A DNA stretch of 64,000 nt from Mucilaginibacter psychrotolerans (GCF_004519315.1 NZ_SOZE01000002.1:186001-250000), one strand, 5' to 3'. Shown: positions 42,447-51,716, counted from the stretch's first letter. A program made the numbers and translations. The notes: generated by a model not told the origin, from the letters alone.

Positions 42447-42853
42447 TCCACAAATCAATTAATAATAAGTTCTTTTTATATATAAAGAAAACCTATTGTT
42501 ATTAAGGTGTTAGTATTGTTAAGAATTTGTGATACGATTTAGCAAAAAAGTTGTTTTTAAACTTTTACTAACATTTATCCACGTGTTTTTATTTTTTATT
42601 TTATTGATTTTTAGCTAGCTGTAACAATCAGATATTAATATCAAAACTTAAATGTTAATATTTACTTGCTGTATAAAATGTTAGTATCATTGTGAAAGCT
42701 GCTCACAAATCGCTCAAAAGTATCGTAAAATTTGATAAAAATTGGAGTTATCCATCAAAGCGTTTATTTCTCACTTTTTACTTACACAAATTTAACAGGT
42801 TTTATACCGCTTATTAACATTAGTACTAATTTTACACAATATATAGATAAAGC
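42447..42853. promoter_or_regulatory. AT-rich divergent control region between nadA and nadB
   Basis: These 407 bases hold no gene. The 8-mer TGTTAGTA (or its complement) occurs three times: 42508-42515 (+), 42566-42573 (-), 42679-42686 (+). A related palindrome TTAGTACTAA is at 42820-42829, 24 bases before the nadB start. This pattern would suit a shared operator for NAD synthesis genes. A specific regulator cannot be named from the sequence. A DnaA-box-like TTATCCACG (42576-42584) is present but alone. Confidence 0.45.
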
Positions 42854-44446
42854 ATGACCAGAACTGTGGATTTCCTGGTAGTAGGTTCGGGCATTGCCGG
42901 ATTAAGTTTTGCACTAAAGGCTGCAAAGCATGGTAAGGTACTGATAGTTACAAAAGCCAACGAAGACGAAAGCAACACGAAGTATGCCCAGGGTGGCGTT
43001 GCGGTAGTTGTGGATAAAAAAGAAGATTCCTTTGAAAAACACATTAATGATACCCTGATTGCCGGCGATGGGCTTTGCGACCGCGAAGTTGTGGAGGCCG
43101 TAGTAAAAGAAGGACCGGAACGGATCAACGAGATTATTGGGTATGGTACCAATTTCGATCGTACTAATGAAGGCAATTACGATCTCGCAAAAGAGGGCGG
43201 TCATTCCGAATTTAGGGTATTGCATTATAAAGATATTACCGGTTTCGAGATAGAGCGGTCCTTATTAGAGGAGATACATCGTGAGCCTAATATTGAGATA
43301 TTGACGCACTATTTTGCGGTAGATTTAATTACGCAGCATCATTTAGGTGAGCTGGTAAAGAAGTCTTCTGATAATATAGAGTGCTATGGTATTTACGCAT
43401 TTAATACCGAAACCAACCATGTGGAGAAAATTCTGTCCAAGGTAACTGTAATGGCATCGGGTGGAGCAGGGCATATTTATTCGGTAACTACTAACCCCAC
43501 TATTGCTACCGGCGATGGCGTGGCCATGGTTTACCGTGCTAAAGGAAAAGTTCGGAATATGGAGTTTATCCAGTTCCATCCCACTGCTTTATATAATCCG
43601 GGTGAATATCCATCGTTCTTAATTTCCGAAGCTGTGCGCGGTATGGGCGGCGTTTTGCGGCGCACCAATGGCGAGGAGTTTATGCAGGAATACGACGAAC
43701 GTAAGTCGCTGGCTCCGCGGGACATTGTTGCCCGCGCCATTGATGCCGAGATCAAAAAATCGGGCGAGGATTTTGTTTACCTGGATATCACCCATAAAAA
43801 GAAGAAAGATATTCTAGAGCACTTCCCTAATATCTACGCAAAATGCCTGGAGATGGGTATAGATATGACGCGCGATATGATACCTGTTGCACCGGCTTGC
43901 CATTATATGTGCGGTGGGGTAATGGTAGACCATAGCGGTCGTTCATCTATCCGCCAATTGTATGCCTGTGGCGAATGTTCATCCACCGGATTGCATGGGG
44001 CTAACAGATTAGCTTCCAACTCATTATTAGAGGCATTGGTTTTTGCGCATCGTATTTATGAAGACGCAGTAGTGGCTTTCAATAAGTTCGAAATACCTGA
44101 GGGCATCCCTGATTGGAATGAGCATGGCGTGAAACTATCTAACGAAGATATCCTGGTTACACACAATATCCGCGAGATGCAAAAGTTGATGAACGACTAC
44201 GTGGGGATCGTTCGTTCCGACTTTAGGTTAGAGCGGGCAATGCGCAGGCTGCGTTTGCTTTATGAAGAAACCGAAGAATTTTACAAGCAAACCAAATTAT
44301 CGGTAAAGCTTTGCGAGTTGCGTAATCTGATACAGGTAAGTTACCTGGTGGTGAAATCTGCAACTGCCAGGCATGAAAGCAGGGGATTACATTATACTAC
44401 GGATTATCCTGAACATGCGGATATGTTGGAGGATACGGTGTTTTAG
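42854..44446 (+). CDS. nadB: L-aspartate oxidase NadB
   Basis: NadB oxidises L-aspartate to iminoaspartate with FAD, the first step of de novo NAD synthesis. The 530-residue protein begins 'DFLVVGSGIAGLSFALKAAKHGKVLIVTK' (Rossmann GxGxxG site). It continues with 'NTKYAQGGVAVVV', 'ASGGAGHIYSVTTNPTIATGDGVAMVYRA', 'FIQFHPTALY' and 'GLHGANRLASNSLLEALVFAHR', and has the succinate dehydrogenase-like C-terminal helical domain. All are family hallmarks. It is divergent from nadA and is followed by palindromic repeat copy C. Confidence 0.97.
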   Translation: MTRTVDFLVVGSGIAGLSFALKAAKHGKVLIVTKANEDESNTKYAQGGVAVVVDKKEDSFEKHINDTLIAGDGLCDREVVEAVVKEGPERINEIIGYGTNFDRTNEGNYDLAKEGGHSEFRVLHYKDITGFEIERSLLEEIHREPNIEILTHYFAVDLITQHHLGELVKKSSDNIECYGIYAFNTETNHVEKILSKVTVMASGGAGHIYSVTTNPTIATGDGVAMVYRAKGKVRNMEFIQFHPTALYNPGEYPSFLISEAVRGMGGVLRRTNGEEFMQEYDERKSLAPRDIVARAIDAEIKKSGEDFVYLDITHKKKKDILEHFPNIYAKCLEMGIDMTRDMIPVAPACHYMCGGVMVDHSGRSSIRQLYACGECSSTGLHGANRLASNSLLEALVFAHRIYEDAVVAFNKFEIPEGIPDWNEHGVKLSNEDILVTHNIREMQKLMNDYVGIVRSDFRLERAMRRLRLLYEETEEFYKQTKLSVKLCELRNLIQVSYLVVKSATARHESRGLHYTTDYPEHADMLEDTVF

Positions 44447-44455
44447 ACATTTTAT

Positions 44456-44565
44456 AACCACGCGTCATTGCGAGGAACGAAGCAATCTCTACGTTGGACA
44501 AGAGGATATGCAAGTGACTCTGCTAATCGGGAGATTGCTTCGTTCCTCGCAATGACGTAGTGGTT
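44456..44565. repeat. Palindromic CGTCATTGCGAGG repeat, copy C
   Basis: The core arms 44463-44489 and 44531-44557 (27 bp) are perfectly inverted. Pairing extends outward with two mismatches to 44456-44461 and 44560-44565. The copy starts 10 bases after the nadB stop and ends 18 bases before tRNA-Gly. Confidence 0.9.
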
Positions 44566-44582
44566 AGAAGGAGTTTGCTGTG

Positions 44583-44655
44583 AGCGAAAAACGGGATTCG
44601 AACCCGCGGCCTTCAGTTTGGGAAACTGACGCTCTACCGACTGAGCTATTTTCGC
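44583..44655 (-). tRNA. tRNA-Gly (CCC)
   Basis: Read on the minus strand, the acceptor stem GCGAAAA pairs with TTTTCGC, with U73 as discriminator, the usual base for glycine tRNA. D arm (TAGCTCAGTCGGTAGAGC), anticodon arm with loop TTCCCAA (anticodon CCC), and T arm with GGTTCGAATCC are all present. CCA is not encoded. Length is 73 nt. Confidence 0.96.
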
Positions 44656-44726
44656 TTAATTTTTCCCAAACATAGTAATTTTTTTATTCACTAATTCAGT
44701 CATTCAATAAATCAATCATTAGCAAT

Positions 44727-45239
44727 ATGCCTTTAATCCTCCCTGTAAAAGATAAAAGCCCCATGTGGGGTAGTGACTGTTTCATAGCAGAGAACGCTAC
44801 CATCGTTGGCGATGTAGTAATGGGTGATAATTGTTCCGTTTGGTTTAATGCCGTTATCCGTGGCGATGTGCATTATATAAAAATAGGTAACAACACCAAC
44901 ATTCAGGATGGTGCCTGCATACATGCTACTTATTTAAAGGCCCCAACTAATATTGGCGATAATGTTTCCATTGGCCATAACGCAATTGTTCATGGCTGTA
45001 CGCTGCGCAATAATGTTTTGATAGGGATGGGCGCTATTGTAATGGATGATGCTGTGGTGGAAGAGTATGTAATTATAGGGGCTGGCGCTATTGTATTAGA
45101 GCGCACCATTTGCGAATCGGGTTATTTATATGCCGGTACACCTGCCAAAAAGATAAAGCCTCTTACCGATGAGCAAAAGGCTTTATTGGATAAACTGCCG
45201 CAAAACTATATTATGTACTCCGGCTGGTTTATGGATTAG
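44727..45239 (+). CDS. Gamma-carbonic anhydrase-like hexapeptide-repeat protein
   Basis: This 170-residue left-handed beta-helix protein shows 'ENATIVGDVVMGDNCSVWFNAVIRGDVHYIKIGNNTNIQDGACIHAT' and 'IGHNAIVHGCTLRNNVLIGMGAIVMDDAVV'. The three His residues in 'DVHY', 'CIHAT' and 'IGHNAIVHG' match the zinc ligands of the YrdA/PaaY/CamH group. It may hydrate carbon dioxide or bind zinc without activity; some members are inert. Its 3' end overlaps the convergent Ig-like lipoprotein gene by 11 bases. Confidence 0.9.
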   Translation: MPLILPVKDKSPMWGSDCFIAENATIVGDVVMGDNCSVWFNAVIRGDVHYIKIGNNTNIQDGACIHATYLKAPTNIGDNVSIGHNAIVHGCTLRNNVLIGMGAIVMDDAVVEEYVIIGAGAIVLERTICESGYLYAGTPAKKIKPLTDEQKALLDKLPQNYIMYSGWFMD

Positions 45240-46875
45240 TCTGTTCTTTGGGTATATCTAAAGGTTCTTCTGCTTCCCAGTTGGCACGTAGTACGATATC
45301 TTTAGGGCTTACCCAAATTATTTCTGGCTGCTCGCGGCGTTTTACGTTACCGCTATCCCATTTGCCGTTTTTGTTGGCATCGTACACTACCCTTACCGTG
45401 TATTTTGACGTAAAGTAATTCTTATATACCAGCGATGTATTTTTGGTGACTACGTCCCTGCGAACTACGTTTTTGGTGTCGTCCATCAATTCTACAATAT
45501 ACATTCTACCTGTATCTGCAGGCAATGTTACTTTAAGTGTTAGCTGACTGTAGTTCTCCGGCTTATCTATCGTAAATGGTTTTCCGTTTCGTTTACTCTT
45601 GTCGCCGTAGATATCTGTAAATGCGCCATCTAACAGATTAAGCTGATATTTTGAATTTGCCCGCCAGCGGTACTTCATGGTATAGCGCCTTAGGTTCGAT
45701 GTATCTTTCTGCAATGTGAAATTGGTTACTGCTACCGAATCCTCTAATAGTGCAATATTGGCCAGGTCGTAACTCTCCAGGGGGAAGTTGCCGATAAGTA
45801 ATAAATCTGTTCCGGGCTTCAGTTTATTATCGCGATTGGTACCAAAGGAAAATATCAGGTTACGGTCGAACTTTTCGCTTTTGCTTTTTAATTGGTAAAT
45901 GGTATCAATCGGTTTGTTGTTGTCCAGTATGGCTATGCTCAACGAGTCGAAAGCCATGTTGCGCATATAAACAACAGCGGTATCTTTCGTTTTGGCGAAC
46001 TCTACTATTTTTTCCTTATCCAGTGCAGGGGGATATAATATTTTTAGTGATGGTTTTTCTACAGGCCTATTGAAGATCATTGAGTACTTACCATCCAATG
46101 TAAATTTCTTTTCAGTTACCCGGAAATTGTCGGGGACTTGCTTAAATAATTTGAGTATGATGTTGGAGCTGTCTTTATCTACAACGATGGATTTTTTGGA
46201 GAAGCCAATGAGGTCGGCCTCCGGTTTAAAAATTTTATCCGGGCTTGGTTGTTTCAAAGCGTAGATACGGTAGGTGTCTTCGCGCAGGTTGTTGAGCGAG
46301 AAATTGCCGGCGGTATCTGTCGTCGTAAAAATGGTCGGTTTCTTTTTACCGAAGAGGAGGGAATCCTGGCTTACCGGGAAAAGGAAAACCAACGCGTCTT
46401 TTTCTTTGAGGCCCGTGGTAGAGTTGATAACGTTACCCGATAGACTCAATGAATCGATGTGGCTGCCTGTTGAAAAAACGTAGGTGAAATTTTTAAGCAC
46501 ATTGCCTTCGTTTACATCGGCGACGGCTTTACCAAAATTGATGACGTAAGTGGTGTTTTTTAAAAGTGAATCTTTAAAATCTATGATCAAACTTTTTTTG
46601 CTGCTTTTGTACTCCGGCTGTTTTTCCATGAAAGGCGTGATGCTGATTTCCTGGTATGCATTGGTGAGACGGAAGTACTCATCAAAATCTATCTGGATTT
46701 GTTTGGCCTTAAAATTACGGGTTTGATTTTCGGGTGTGGCCTTCAATATTTTTGGCGGAGTAAGGTCCCTGGGGCCTCCTTGCGGTTTTTGTTGTGCTGC
46801 GCAGCCCCAAAGTGCCAAAACGGTGATAAAAAAGAAGAAATTTTTGCTCAAAAAAAACGATTTTGAATTTAACAT
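45229..46875 (-). CDS. Ig-like domain lipoprotein
   Basis: This 548-residue lipoprotein has the signal 'FFFFITVLALWGCAAQQKPQGGPRD', lipobox Cys at about 25. The mature N-terminus 'GGPRDLTPPKILKATPENQTRNFKAKQIQIDFDEYF' is the usual opening of Bacteroidota proteins with an N-terminal Big_5/SbsA Ig-like domain. A repeated beta architecture follows, and a Cna-B-like stretch ('TTDTAGNFSLNNLREDTYRIYALKQ') lies in the middle. It probably sits at the outer membrane facing the periplasm or surface. Its function is not known. It ends in an 11-base overlap with the carbonic anhydrase-like gene. Confidence 0.85.
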   Translation of the reverse strand: MLNSKSFFLSKNFFFFITVLALWGCAAQQKPQGGPRDLTPPKILKATPENQTRNFKAKQIQIDFDEYFRLTNAYQEISITPFMEKQPEYKSSKKSLIIDFKDSLLKNTTYVINFGKAVADVNEGNVLKNFTYVFSTGSHIDSLSLSGNVINSTTGLKEKDALVFLFPVSQDSLLFGKKKPTIFTTTDTAGNFSLNNLREDTYRIYALKQPSPDKIFKPEADLIGFSKKSIVVDKDSSNIILKLFKQVPDNFRVTEKKFTLDGKYSMIFNRPVEKPSLKILYPPALDKEKIVEFAKTKDTAVVYMRNMAFDSLSIAILDNNKPIDTIYQLKSKSEKFDRNLIFSFGTNRDNKLKPGTDLLLIGNFPLESYDLANIALLEDSVAVTNFTLQKDTSNLRRYTMKYRWRANSKYQLNLLDGAFTDIYGDKSKRNGKPFTIDKPENYSQLTLKVTLPADTGRMYIVELMDDTKNVVRRDVVTKNTSLVYKNYFTSKYTVRVVYDANKNGKWDSGNVKRREQPEIIWVSPKDIVLRANWEAEEPLDIPKEQTNP

Positions 46876-46990
46876 AGTTTTTTTGCCCTATAAGCCACTT
46901 TTATATTTTGATGAACCCTGATATTAAAAAATTAAAATAATTCGATATACGCGATATTTTATAAAAAACTGATTTACAGTTATTTATAAG

Positions 46991-48853
46991 CTATCTGGAC
47001 ACGTGAACCATCAGAACCGACACATCCGATGGTGAAACACCCGAAATGCGCGATGCCTGGCCCAAAGTGCGTGGTTTTATACGTTTTAATTTTTCGCGTG
47101 CTTCTTTAGAAAGGGAAACCAATTGGCTGTAATCGAATTCCGGGTTGATTTCCCTGTCTTCCATTTTTTTCATCTTTTCTACGATTTCCATTTCCTTGAT
47201 AAAATAACTCTCGTATTTGATTTTTATTTCAGCCTGCTCAATAGTTTCTTTATCCAGTGCCGAAAGCTTATCCTGCAGGGTAGGGTCGATGCCTTTTAGA
47301 TCTTTAAAGCCTATTTGCGGGCGGCTTAATAAATTGAACAGTTTGGCACTTTGGTTTATCGGGCTGGTACCTAACTCTTCCAGCAGGTTATTTATAGTAG
47401 CAGGGTCTACGCTTTTACTGCGGGTAAAAGCAACCAACTCATCAGATTTTTTGATTTTTGTATTCACCTTATCCAGGCGTTCATCGTTTATCAGGCCAAG
47501 CTCATGTCCCATCGGACTAAGGCGTATATCGGCATTGTCCTGGCGCAGCAGCAAACGATGCTCTGCCCTTGAGGTGAACATGCGGTAAGGCTCTTCGGTA
47601 CCTTTAGTTACCAGGTCATCTATCAACACACCGATATACGATTCCGATCTTTTCAGGATCAGTTCGTGCTTATCGTTTATCTTTTGATGCGCGTTGATGC
47701 CCGCTATGAAACCTTGCGATGCCGCTTCTTCATAACCTGTTGTTCCGTTTATCTGACCGGCGAAGTACAGGTTGCTAATCAGTTTGGTCTCCAAAGTTAA
47801 ACCCAATTGGGTAGGCGGGAAGTAATCGTACTCGATAGCATAACCCGGGCGGAACATTTTAGCGGTTTCGAAGCCCGGTATTTTGGTTAGCGCTTTGTAT
47901 TGCACGTCCTCTGGTAAGGAGGTAGAGAAACCATTTACATAGATTTCGCAGGTGTTCCAGCCTTCGGGTTCTACAAAGATTTGGTGGCGGTCGCGCTCTG
48001 CAAAGCGGTTTATCTTGTCTTCAATAGAAGGGCAGTAACGAGGACCTAAACCTTTAATTCTACCGGTAAACATGGGCGAACGCTCGAAACCTTCTTTTAA
48101 AGTTTCGTGCACTTCGGGGTTGGTGTAGGTTATCCAGCAGCAACGTTGATCGGTTGCGAGCTTTACATCGGTGTAAGAAAAGCGTCCGCGCTCTTCGTCG
48201 CCCCATTGTTCTTCCATCAGCGAGTAGTTTAAACTTCGGCCGTCCACGCGGGGTGGGGTACCAGTTTTCATTCTGCCCGAATCGAACCCAAGTGTTATCA
48301 ACTGCTCGGTTAAACCGGTTGCTGCTTTCTCTCCGGAGCGGCCACCGCCAAATTTCTTCTCGCCAATATGGATAACACCATTCAAAAAAGTGCCGTTAGT
48401 AAGCACTACCGCATCGGCTTCAATCTCTACACCTATAGATGTTTTAACGCCGGCGATGGTATTGCCCTTTACCAATAGCGAGGTAACGGTGTCTTGCCAG
48501 AAATCAACGTTAGGCGTTTTCTCCAGGGCAATACGCCATTCTTCAGCGAAGCGCGCACGGTCGCTTTGTGCTCTGGGGCTCCACATAGCAGGGCCTTTGC
48601 TTAGGTTAAGCATCCTAAATTGCAGGGAAGTTTTATCCGTGATAATACCCGAATAACCACCCAATGCATCAATCTCGCGCACTATTTGGCCCTTGGCAAC
48701 GCCACCCATAGCGGGGTTACAACTCATCTGAGCAATTGTCCCCATGTTCATAGTGATGAGCAAAACAGATGAACCAAGGTTGGCGGCAGCAGCAGCAGCT
48801 TCACAGCCTGCGTGCCCGGCACCAACCACTATTACATTATATTTCTTAAACAT
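46991..48853 (-). CDS. mnmG: tRNA uridine-5-carboxymethylaminomethyl enzyme MnmG (GidA)
   Basis: With MnmE, MnmG builds the cmnm5 modification of wobble uridine in tRNA using FAD. The ATG at 48853 gives 620 residues beginning '[26 protein letters not shown]'. An upstream in-frame ATG (48880) would add 'MFHVEHGGY', which is only the translation of a parS site, so it is rejected. Other landmarks are '[24 protein letters not shown]', '[19 protein letters not shown]', '[14 protein letters not shown]' and '[20 protein letters not shown]'. The 3' end carries the usual '[11 protein letters not shown]' helix region. Confidence 0.98.
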   Translation of the reverse strand: MFKKYNVIVVGAGHAGCEAAAAAANLGSSVLLITMNMGTIAQMSCNPAMGGVAKGQIVREIDALGGYSGIITDKTSLQFRMLNLSKGPAMWSPRAQSDRARFAEEWRIALEKTPNVDFWQDTVTSLLVKGNTIAGVKTSIGVEIEADAVVLTNGTFLNGVIHIGEKKFGGGRSGEKAATGLTEQLITLGFDSGRMKTGTPPRVDGRSLNYSLMEEQWGDEERGRFSYTDVKLATDQRCCWITYTNPEVHETLKEGFERSPMFTGRIKGLGPRYCPSIEDKINRFAERDRHQIFVEPEGWNTCEIYVNGFSTSLPEDVQYKALTKIPGFETAKMFRPGYAIEYDYFPPTQLGLTLETKLISNLYFAGQINGTTGYEEAASQGFIAGINAHQKINDKHELILKRSESYIGVLIDDLVTKGTEEPYRMFTSRAEHRLLLRQDNADIRLSPMGHELGLINDERLDKVNTKIKKSDELVAFTRSKSVDPATINNLLEELGTSPINQSAKLFNLLSRPQIGFKDLKGIDPTLQDKLSALDKETIEQAEIKIKYESYFIKEMEIVEKMKKMEDREINPEFDYSQLVSLSKEAREKLKRIKPRTLGQASRISGVSPSDVSVLMVHVSR

Positions 48854-48863
48854 ATAACCTCCA

Positions 48864-48879
48864 TGTTCCACGTGGAACA
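48864..48879. promoter_or_regulatory. parS site 1 (ParB binding)
   Basis: TGTTCCACGTGGAACA is a perfect 16-bp palindrome that matches the bacterial parS consensus TGTTnCACGTGnAACA at every fixed base. It lies 10 bases upstream of the mnmG start. Confidence 0.88.
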
Positions 48880-48900
48880 ATGTTTATCATGAATATTAAA

Positions 48901-48916
48901 CGTTCCACGTGGAACG
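48901..48916. promoter_or_regulatory. parS site 2 (ParB binding)
   Basis: CGTTCCACGTGGAACG is a perfect palindrome that matches the 14-base parS core GTTnCACGTGnAAC, with C/G in place of the outer T/A. It lies 21 bases beyond site 1 in the mnmG leader. Confidence 0.85.
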
Positions 48917-49198
48917 TTATTTTTTCTCGTTTTCTGATGTTCCACGTGGAACAATGAACGAATAAAGGGCAAAAAGTGCCCAAATACTCTCTAAAACTAC
49001 AAAAGGGTAGAAGCTGATCATGTAGGATGATAGGCCGCATAAGCCAGCACCAACGAAGTTCATACCACTATACCAGCGACTATGAGATGGCAGTTTCTTA
49101 TATAAATTAAGCAGGAACGCTGCTAATAGTATGATTACACCCGTAGATGCGATGATATCTGAAAGCTTTACTTGTACCATAAAGTTGGATAAATCCAT
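48917..49198 (-). CDS. Small membrane protein, CBU_0592-like
   Basis: This 93-residue protein has three hydrophobic segments ('DIIASTGVIILLAAFLLNLY', 'GMNFVGAGLCGLSSYMI', 'FVVLESIWALFALYSFI'). The layout and 'FYPFVVLESIWALFALYSF' resemble the small CBU_0592-like membrane family. The ATG overlaps the ABC-F stop as TAATG, so translation is coupled. Its C-terminal residues are encoded by parS site 3, meaning that the coding 3' end and the partition site share the same bases. The function is unknown. Confidence 0.7.
   Translation of the reverse strand: MDLSNFMVQVKLSDIIASTGVIILLAAFLLNLYKKLPSHSRWYSGMNFVGAGLCGLSSYMISFYPFVVLESIWALFALYSFIVPRGTSENEKK
48938..48953. promoter_or_regulatory. parS site 3 (ParB binding), inside a coding 3' end
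   Basis: TGTTCCACGTGGAACA is identical to site 1. It overlaps the last codons of the small membrane protein gene, where it is read on the minus strand as 'IVPRGT'. Confidence 0.88.
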
Positions 49199-51063
49199 TA
49201 CGCTTCTTTTAATTCTGATAGCTCAATCCAGCGCATGCTTTTTGCATCTAATTGTTTGTTCAGATAAGCAATCTTATCAGTCAACTGCTGCAGCTTCTTT
49301 GTGTCGATATTGGATACATTCAGTTCCTCGGTGGTTGCTTTAAGCATGTTTTCGATGTCGCTTATCTCTTTTTCTAAACCCGCGTATTCCTTCTCTTCCT
49401 TAAAGCTTAGCTTTACTTTCTTAGGCGTTTCAACCTGTACAGGAGCAGCGGCAGCAGGTTTTTTATTACTTTGTTTAGCTTCTTCCTGCTCTATACGGAA
49501 CGACGAGTAGTTGCCATTATATATCCGCACCTGCCCGTTACCTTCCATAATAAAGAGTTGTTCGGCCATCTTATCCAACAGGTATCTATCGTGCGATACG
49601 ATCATGAGGATGCCCGGGTAGGTGGTCAAAAACTCTTCCAATACGTTCAACGTATCAATATCCAGGTCGTTTGTAGGCTCATCCAGTATCAGAAAGTTTG
49701 GATTCCTGATCAGGATGCTCATCAGGTGCAGTCTCTTCTTTTCGCCACCGCTCAGTTTAGAAACCATGCCGTATTGTTTGGCAGGAGGGAAGAGGAACAG
49801 CGTAAGCAATGCTGAGGCAGATATCATTTTACCATCGGCCATGGTGATAAATTCCGCAACGTTCTTTACGATATCAATAACGCGCTCGTCTTCCTTAAAG
49901 GATAGACCAGCCTGGTTGAAATAGCCCAGTACGGTAGTTTCACCTTTTACTATTTCGCCGCCATCGGGCTGCAGTCCGCCTGTGATCATGTTGAGCAGGG
50001 TCGATTTTCCGCTGCCGTTTTTACCGGCTAAGCCAATTCTGTCACCCTTTTTGAATACATAGCTGAAATCATTCACATAGGTGTTGCCGTTAAAGCCTTT
50101 GCTAACGTGGTGCATCTCCATAATCTTGTTGCCCTGGCGTGCAATCTTCACGGTGAGTTCAACGTTTTGCTTTGGCCCGTTGTTCTTGGTTTTATCCTCC
50201 AGATCATAAAACGCATCAATGCGCGATTTGGATTTGGTGCCCCTTGCCTTTGGCTGGCGACGCATCCACTCCAATTCTTTCCTCAATAGGTTCGAGTTCT
50301 TTTGAAACGATGCTTCGTCGGATGCCTCGCGTTCGGCTTTTTTCTCCAGGTAATAACCATAATTACCAAAGTAGGGGATGATTTTGCCTTTGTCTATTTC
50401 TAATATCTCGTTACACACATTATCCAGAAAGTATCTGTCGTGCGTAACCATCAGTATGGTTTTGCTGCCTTCGGTCAATAATTTCTCCAGCCATTCTATC
50501 GTATCAATATCCAGGTGGTTGGTAGGCTCATCCAAAATGTATATTTCAGGGTCTTCAATTAAAAGCCTGGCCAGCGCCAAACGTTTCTTTTGTCCACCCG
50601 ATAGCGTGTTGATGTGCTGGTTAAGGTGATGGATATCCAGGCGGCCCAAAATGGTTTTTATTTTGTACTCGTAATCCCAGGCATCAATCTCGCTCATCTC
50701 CTCCATTATCTTATCCATCTCCTTCATGTTATCCGGGTCGTTTTCTAACAACTCCTCGTAACGGCGGATAAGCTGCTGCTGGATGTTATCGGCATGGAAG
50801 ATGTAATCGCTGATGGTAACGGCGTTCTTGAAAAAAGGATCCTGCTCCAGGTAGCCCACATTCAGATCGCGAGCCTGCGCTACTTTGCCTTCGGTAGGCT
50901 TTATAGCACCCGAAAGTATTTTTAGCAGCGTGCTTTTGCCCGCGCCGTTTACGCCTACCAGCGCAACACGGCGACCGCGGTTGATGCCGATGGTAAGGTT
51001 TTTAAATAACCAGTTATCATGAAAAGAGTGGCCCAAATTCTCGGCCGAAATGTATGTACTCAC
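49198..51063 (-). CDS. ABC-F family ATPase (Uup-like)
   Basis: This 621-residue soluble protein has two tandem ABC domains: Walker A 'LVGVNGAGKSTLLKIL' and 'LAGKNGSGKSTLLNMI', signatures 'LSGGQKKRLALARLL' and 'LSGGEKKRLHLMSIL', and 'ILDEPTNHLD'/'ILDEPTNDLD'. A charged linker sits between them. The C-terminal extension after about residue 535 is a coiled coil ('YAGLEKEISDIENMLKATTEEL'), as in Uup. ABC-F proteins act on the ribosome; Uup-like members affect translation and DNA transactions. The start codon is GTG, overlapping the upstream stop as TAGTG. Confidence 0.93.
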   Translation of the reverse strand: MSTYISAENLGHSFHDNWLFKNLTIGINRGRRVALVGVNGAGKSTLLKILSGAIKPTEGKVAQARDLNVGYLEQDPFFKNAVTISDYIFHADNIQQQLIRRYEELLENDPDNMKEMDKIMEEMSEIDAWDYEYKIKTILGRLDIHHLNQHINTLSGGQKKRLALARLLIEDPEIYILDEPTNHLDIDTIEWLEKLLTEGSKTILMVTHDRYFLDNVCNEILEIDKGKIIPYFGNYGYYLEKKAEREASDEASFQKNSNLLRKELEWMRRQPKARGTKSKSRIDAFYDLEDKTKNNGPKQNVELTVKIARQGNKIMEMHHVSKGFNGNTYVNDFSYVFKKGDRIGLAGKNGSGKSTLLNMITGGLQPDGGEIVKGETTVLGYFNQAGLSFKEDERVIDIVKNVAEFITMADGKMISASALLTLFLFPPAKQYGMVSKLSGGEKKRLHLMSILIRNPNFLILDEPTNDLDIDTLNVLEEFLTTYPGILMIVSHDRYLLDKMAEQLFIMEGNGQVRIYNGNYSSFRIEQEEAKQSNKKPAAAAPVQVETPKKVKLSFKEEKEYAGLEKEISDIENMLKATTEELNVSNIDTKKLQQLTDKIAYLNKQLDAKSMRWIELSELKEA

Positions 51064-51716
51064 TAAGCGTTTATTATGTTATCGAATGTATAGGTATGTG
51101 TGCCTGGTTTGCCGGCCAGGGAGTTTTTGTACATGGCGTGCGCCACTGCGGCACCATCAATGCTGCGGTATTTCCTTAGGTTGCCGATAAGCAGATGATC
51201 TACCACCTTAAAAACCCCGATGAGGACTTTCTCAAACGTGCGTTTTTCTTCCCTGCCGCCATATAGCATAGAAGGCTGGTAAATGTGCAGGCTTTCTGTG
51301 CCGAGGCTTTTAAGATCTTCTTCCAGTTCGCCTTTTAGTTTTAAGTAAAAGGTAGACGATTTTGCGTTTGCGCCAATAGCCGAAACCAGGTGGAACTGCT
51401 TTACACCATTAGCCTTTGCCAAACGGGCAATCTCAAGGGGGTAATCATGGTCTATCTTACGGTACTGTGCTACATCCGGCGTATTGGCTTTGGTGGTACC
51501 CAGGCAGCTGAAAACGGCATGCCCGGTGATTGATGCGGCGTATTTAGGCAACTCATCAAAGTTTACCACCAGTTGCACCAGTTTTTTGTGTTTAACCGCT
51601 AATTCTTTGCGTACCAGTACCAATACTTCGTCGTATTCGGCATGGTTGAGCAACTGCTTAAGCAATTTACTGCCTATCAGCCCGCTTGCGCCCACTATAA
51701 TTGCCTTATATCCCAT
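51063..51716 (-). CDS. NAD(P)-binding oxidoreductase-like protein (HTATIP2-like)
   Basis: This 217-residue Rossmann-fold protein begins 'YKAIIVGASGLIGSKLLKQLL' (GxxGxxG). It continues with 'HAVFSCLGTTKANTPDVAQYRKIDHDYPLEIARLAKANGVKQFHLVSAIGANAKSSTFYLKLKGELEEDL', which is the signature region of the atypical short-chain dehydrogenases related to human HTATIP2/CC3. The catalytic YxxxK is visible as 'YLKLK'. Substrates are unknown. It lies upstream of the ABC-F gene (1-base overlap) and downstream of a repeat array. Confidence 0.85.
   Translation of the reverse strand: MGYKAIIVGASGLIGSKLLKQLLNHAEYDEVLVLVRKELAVKHKKLVQLVVNFDELPKYAASITGHAVFSCLGTTKANTPDVAQYRKIDHDYPLEIARLAKANGVKQFHLVSAIGANAKSSTFYLKLKGELEEDLKSLGTESLHIYQPSMLYGGREEKRTFEKVLIGVFKVVDHLLIGNLRKYRSIDGAAVAHAMYKNSLAGKPGTHTYTFDNIINA

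Noticed and set aside
42576..42584. DnaA box suggesting an origin in the nadA-nadB gap
   Set aside because: Only one good match (TTATCCACG) occurs; no box cluster, no dnaA or dnaN and no clear unwinding element were seen.
48854..48880. Extended N-terminus of MnmG (MFHVEHGGY)
   Set aside because: These codons are the parS palindrome in translation; the family start is the ATG at 48853, directly before [12 protein letters not shown].
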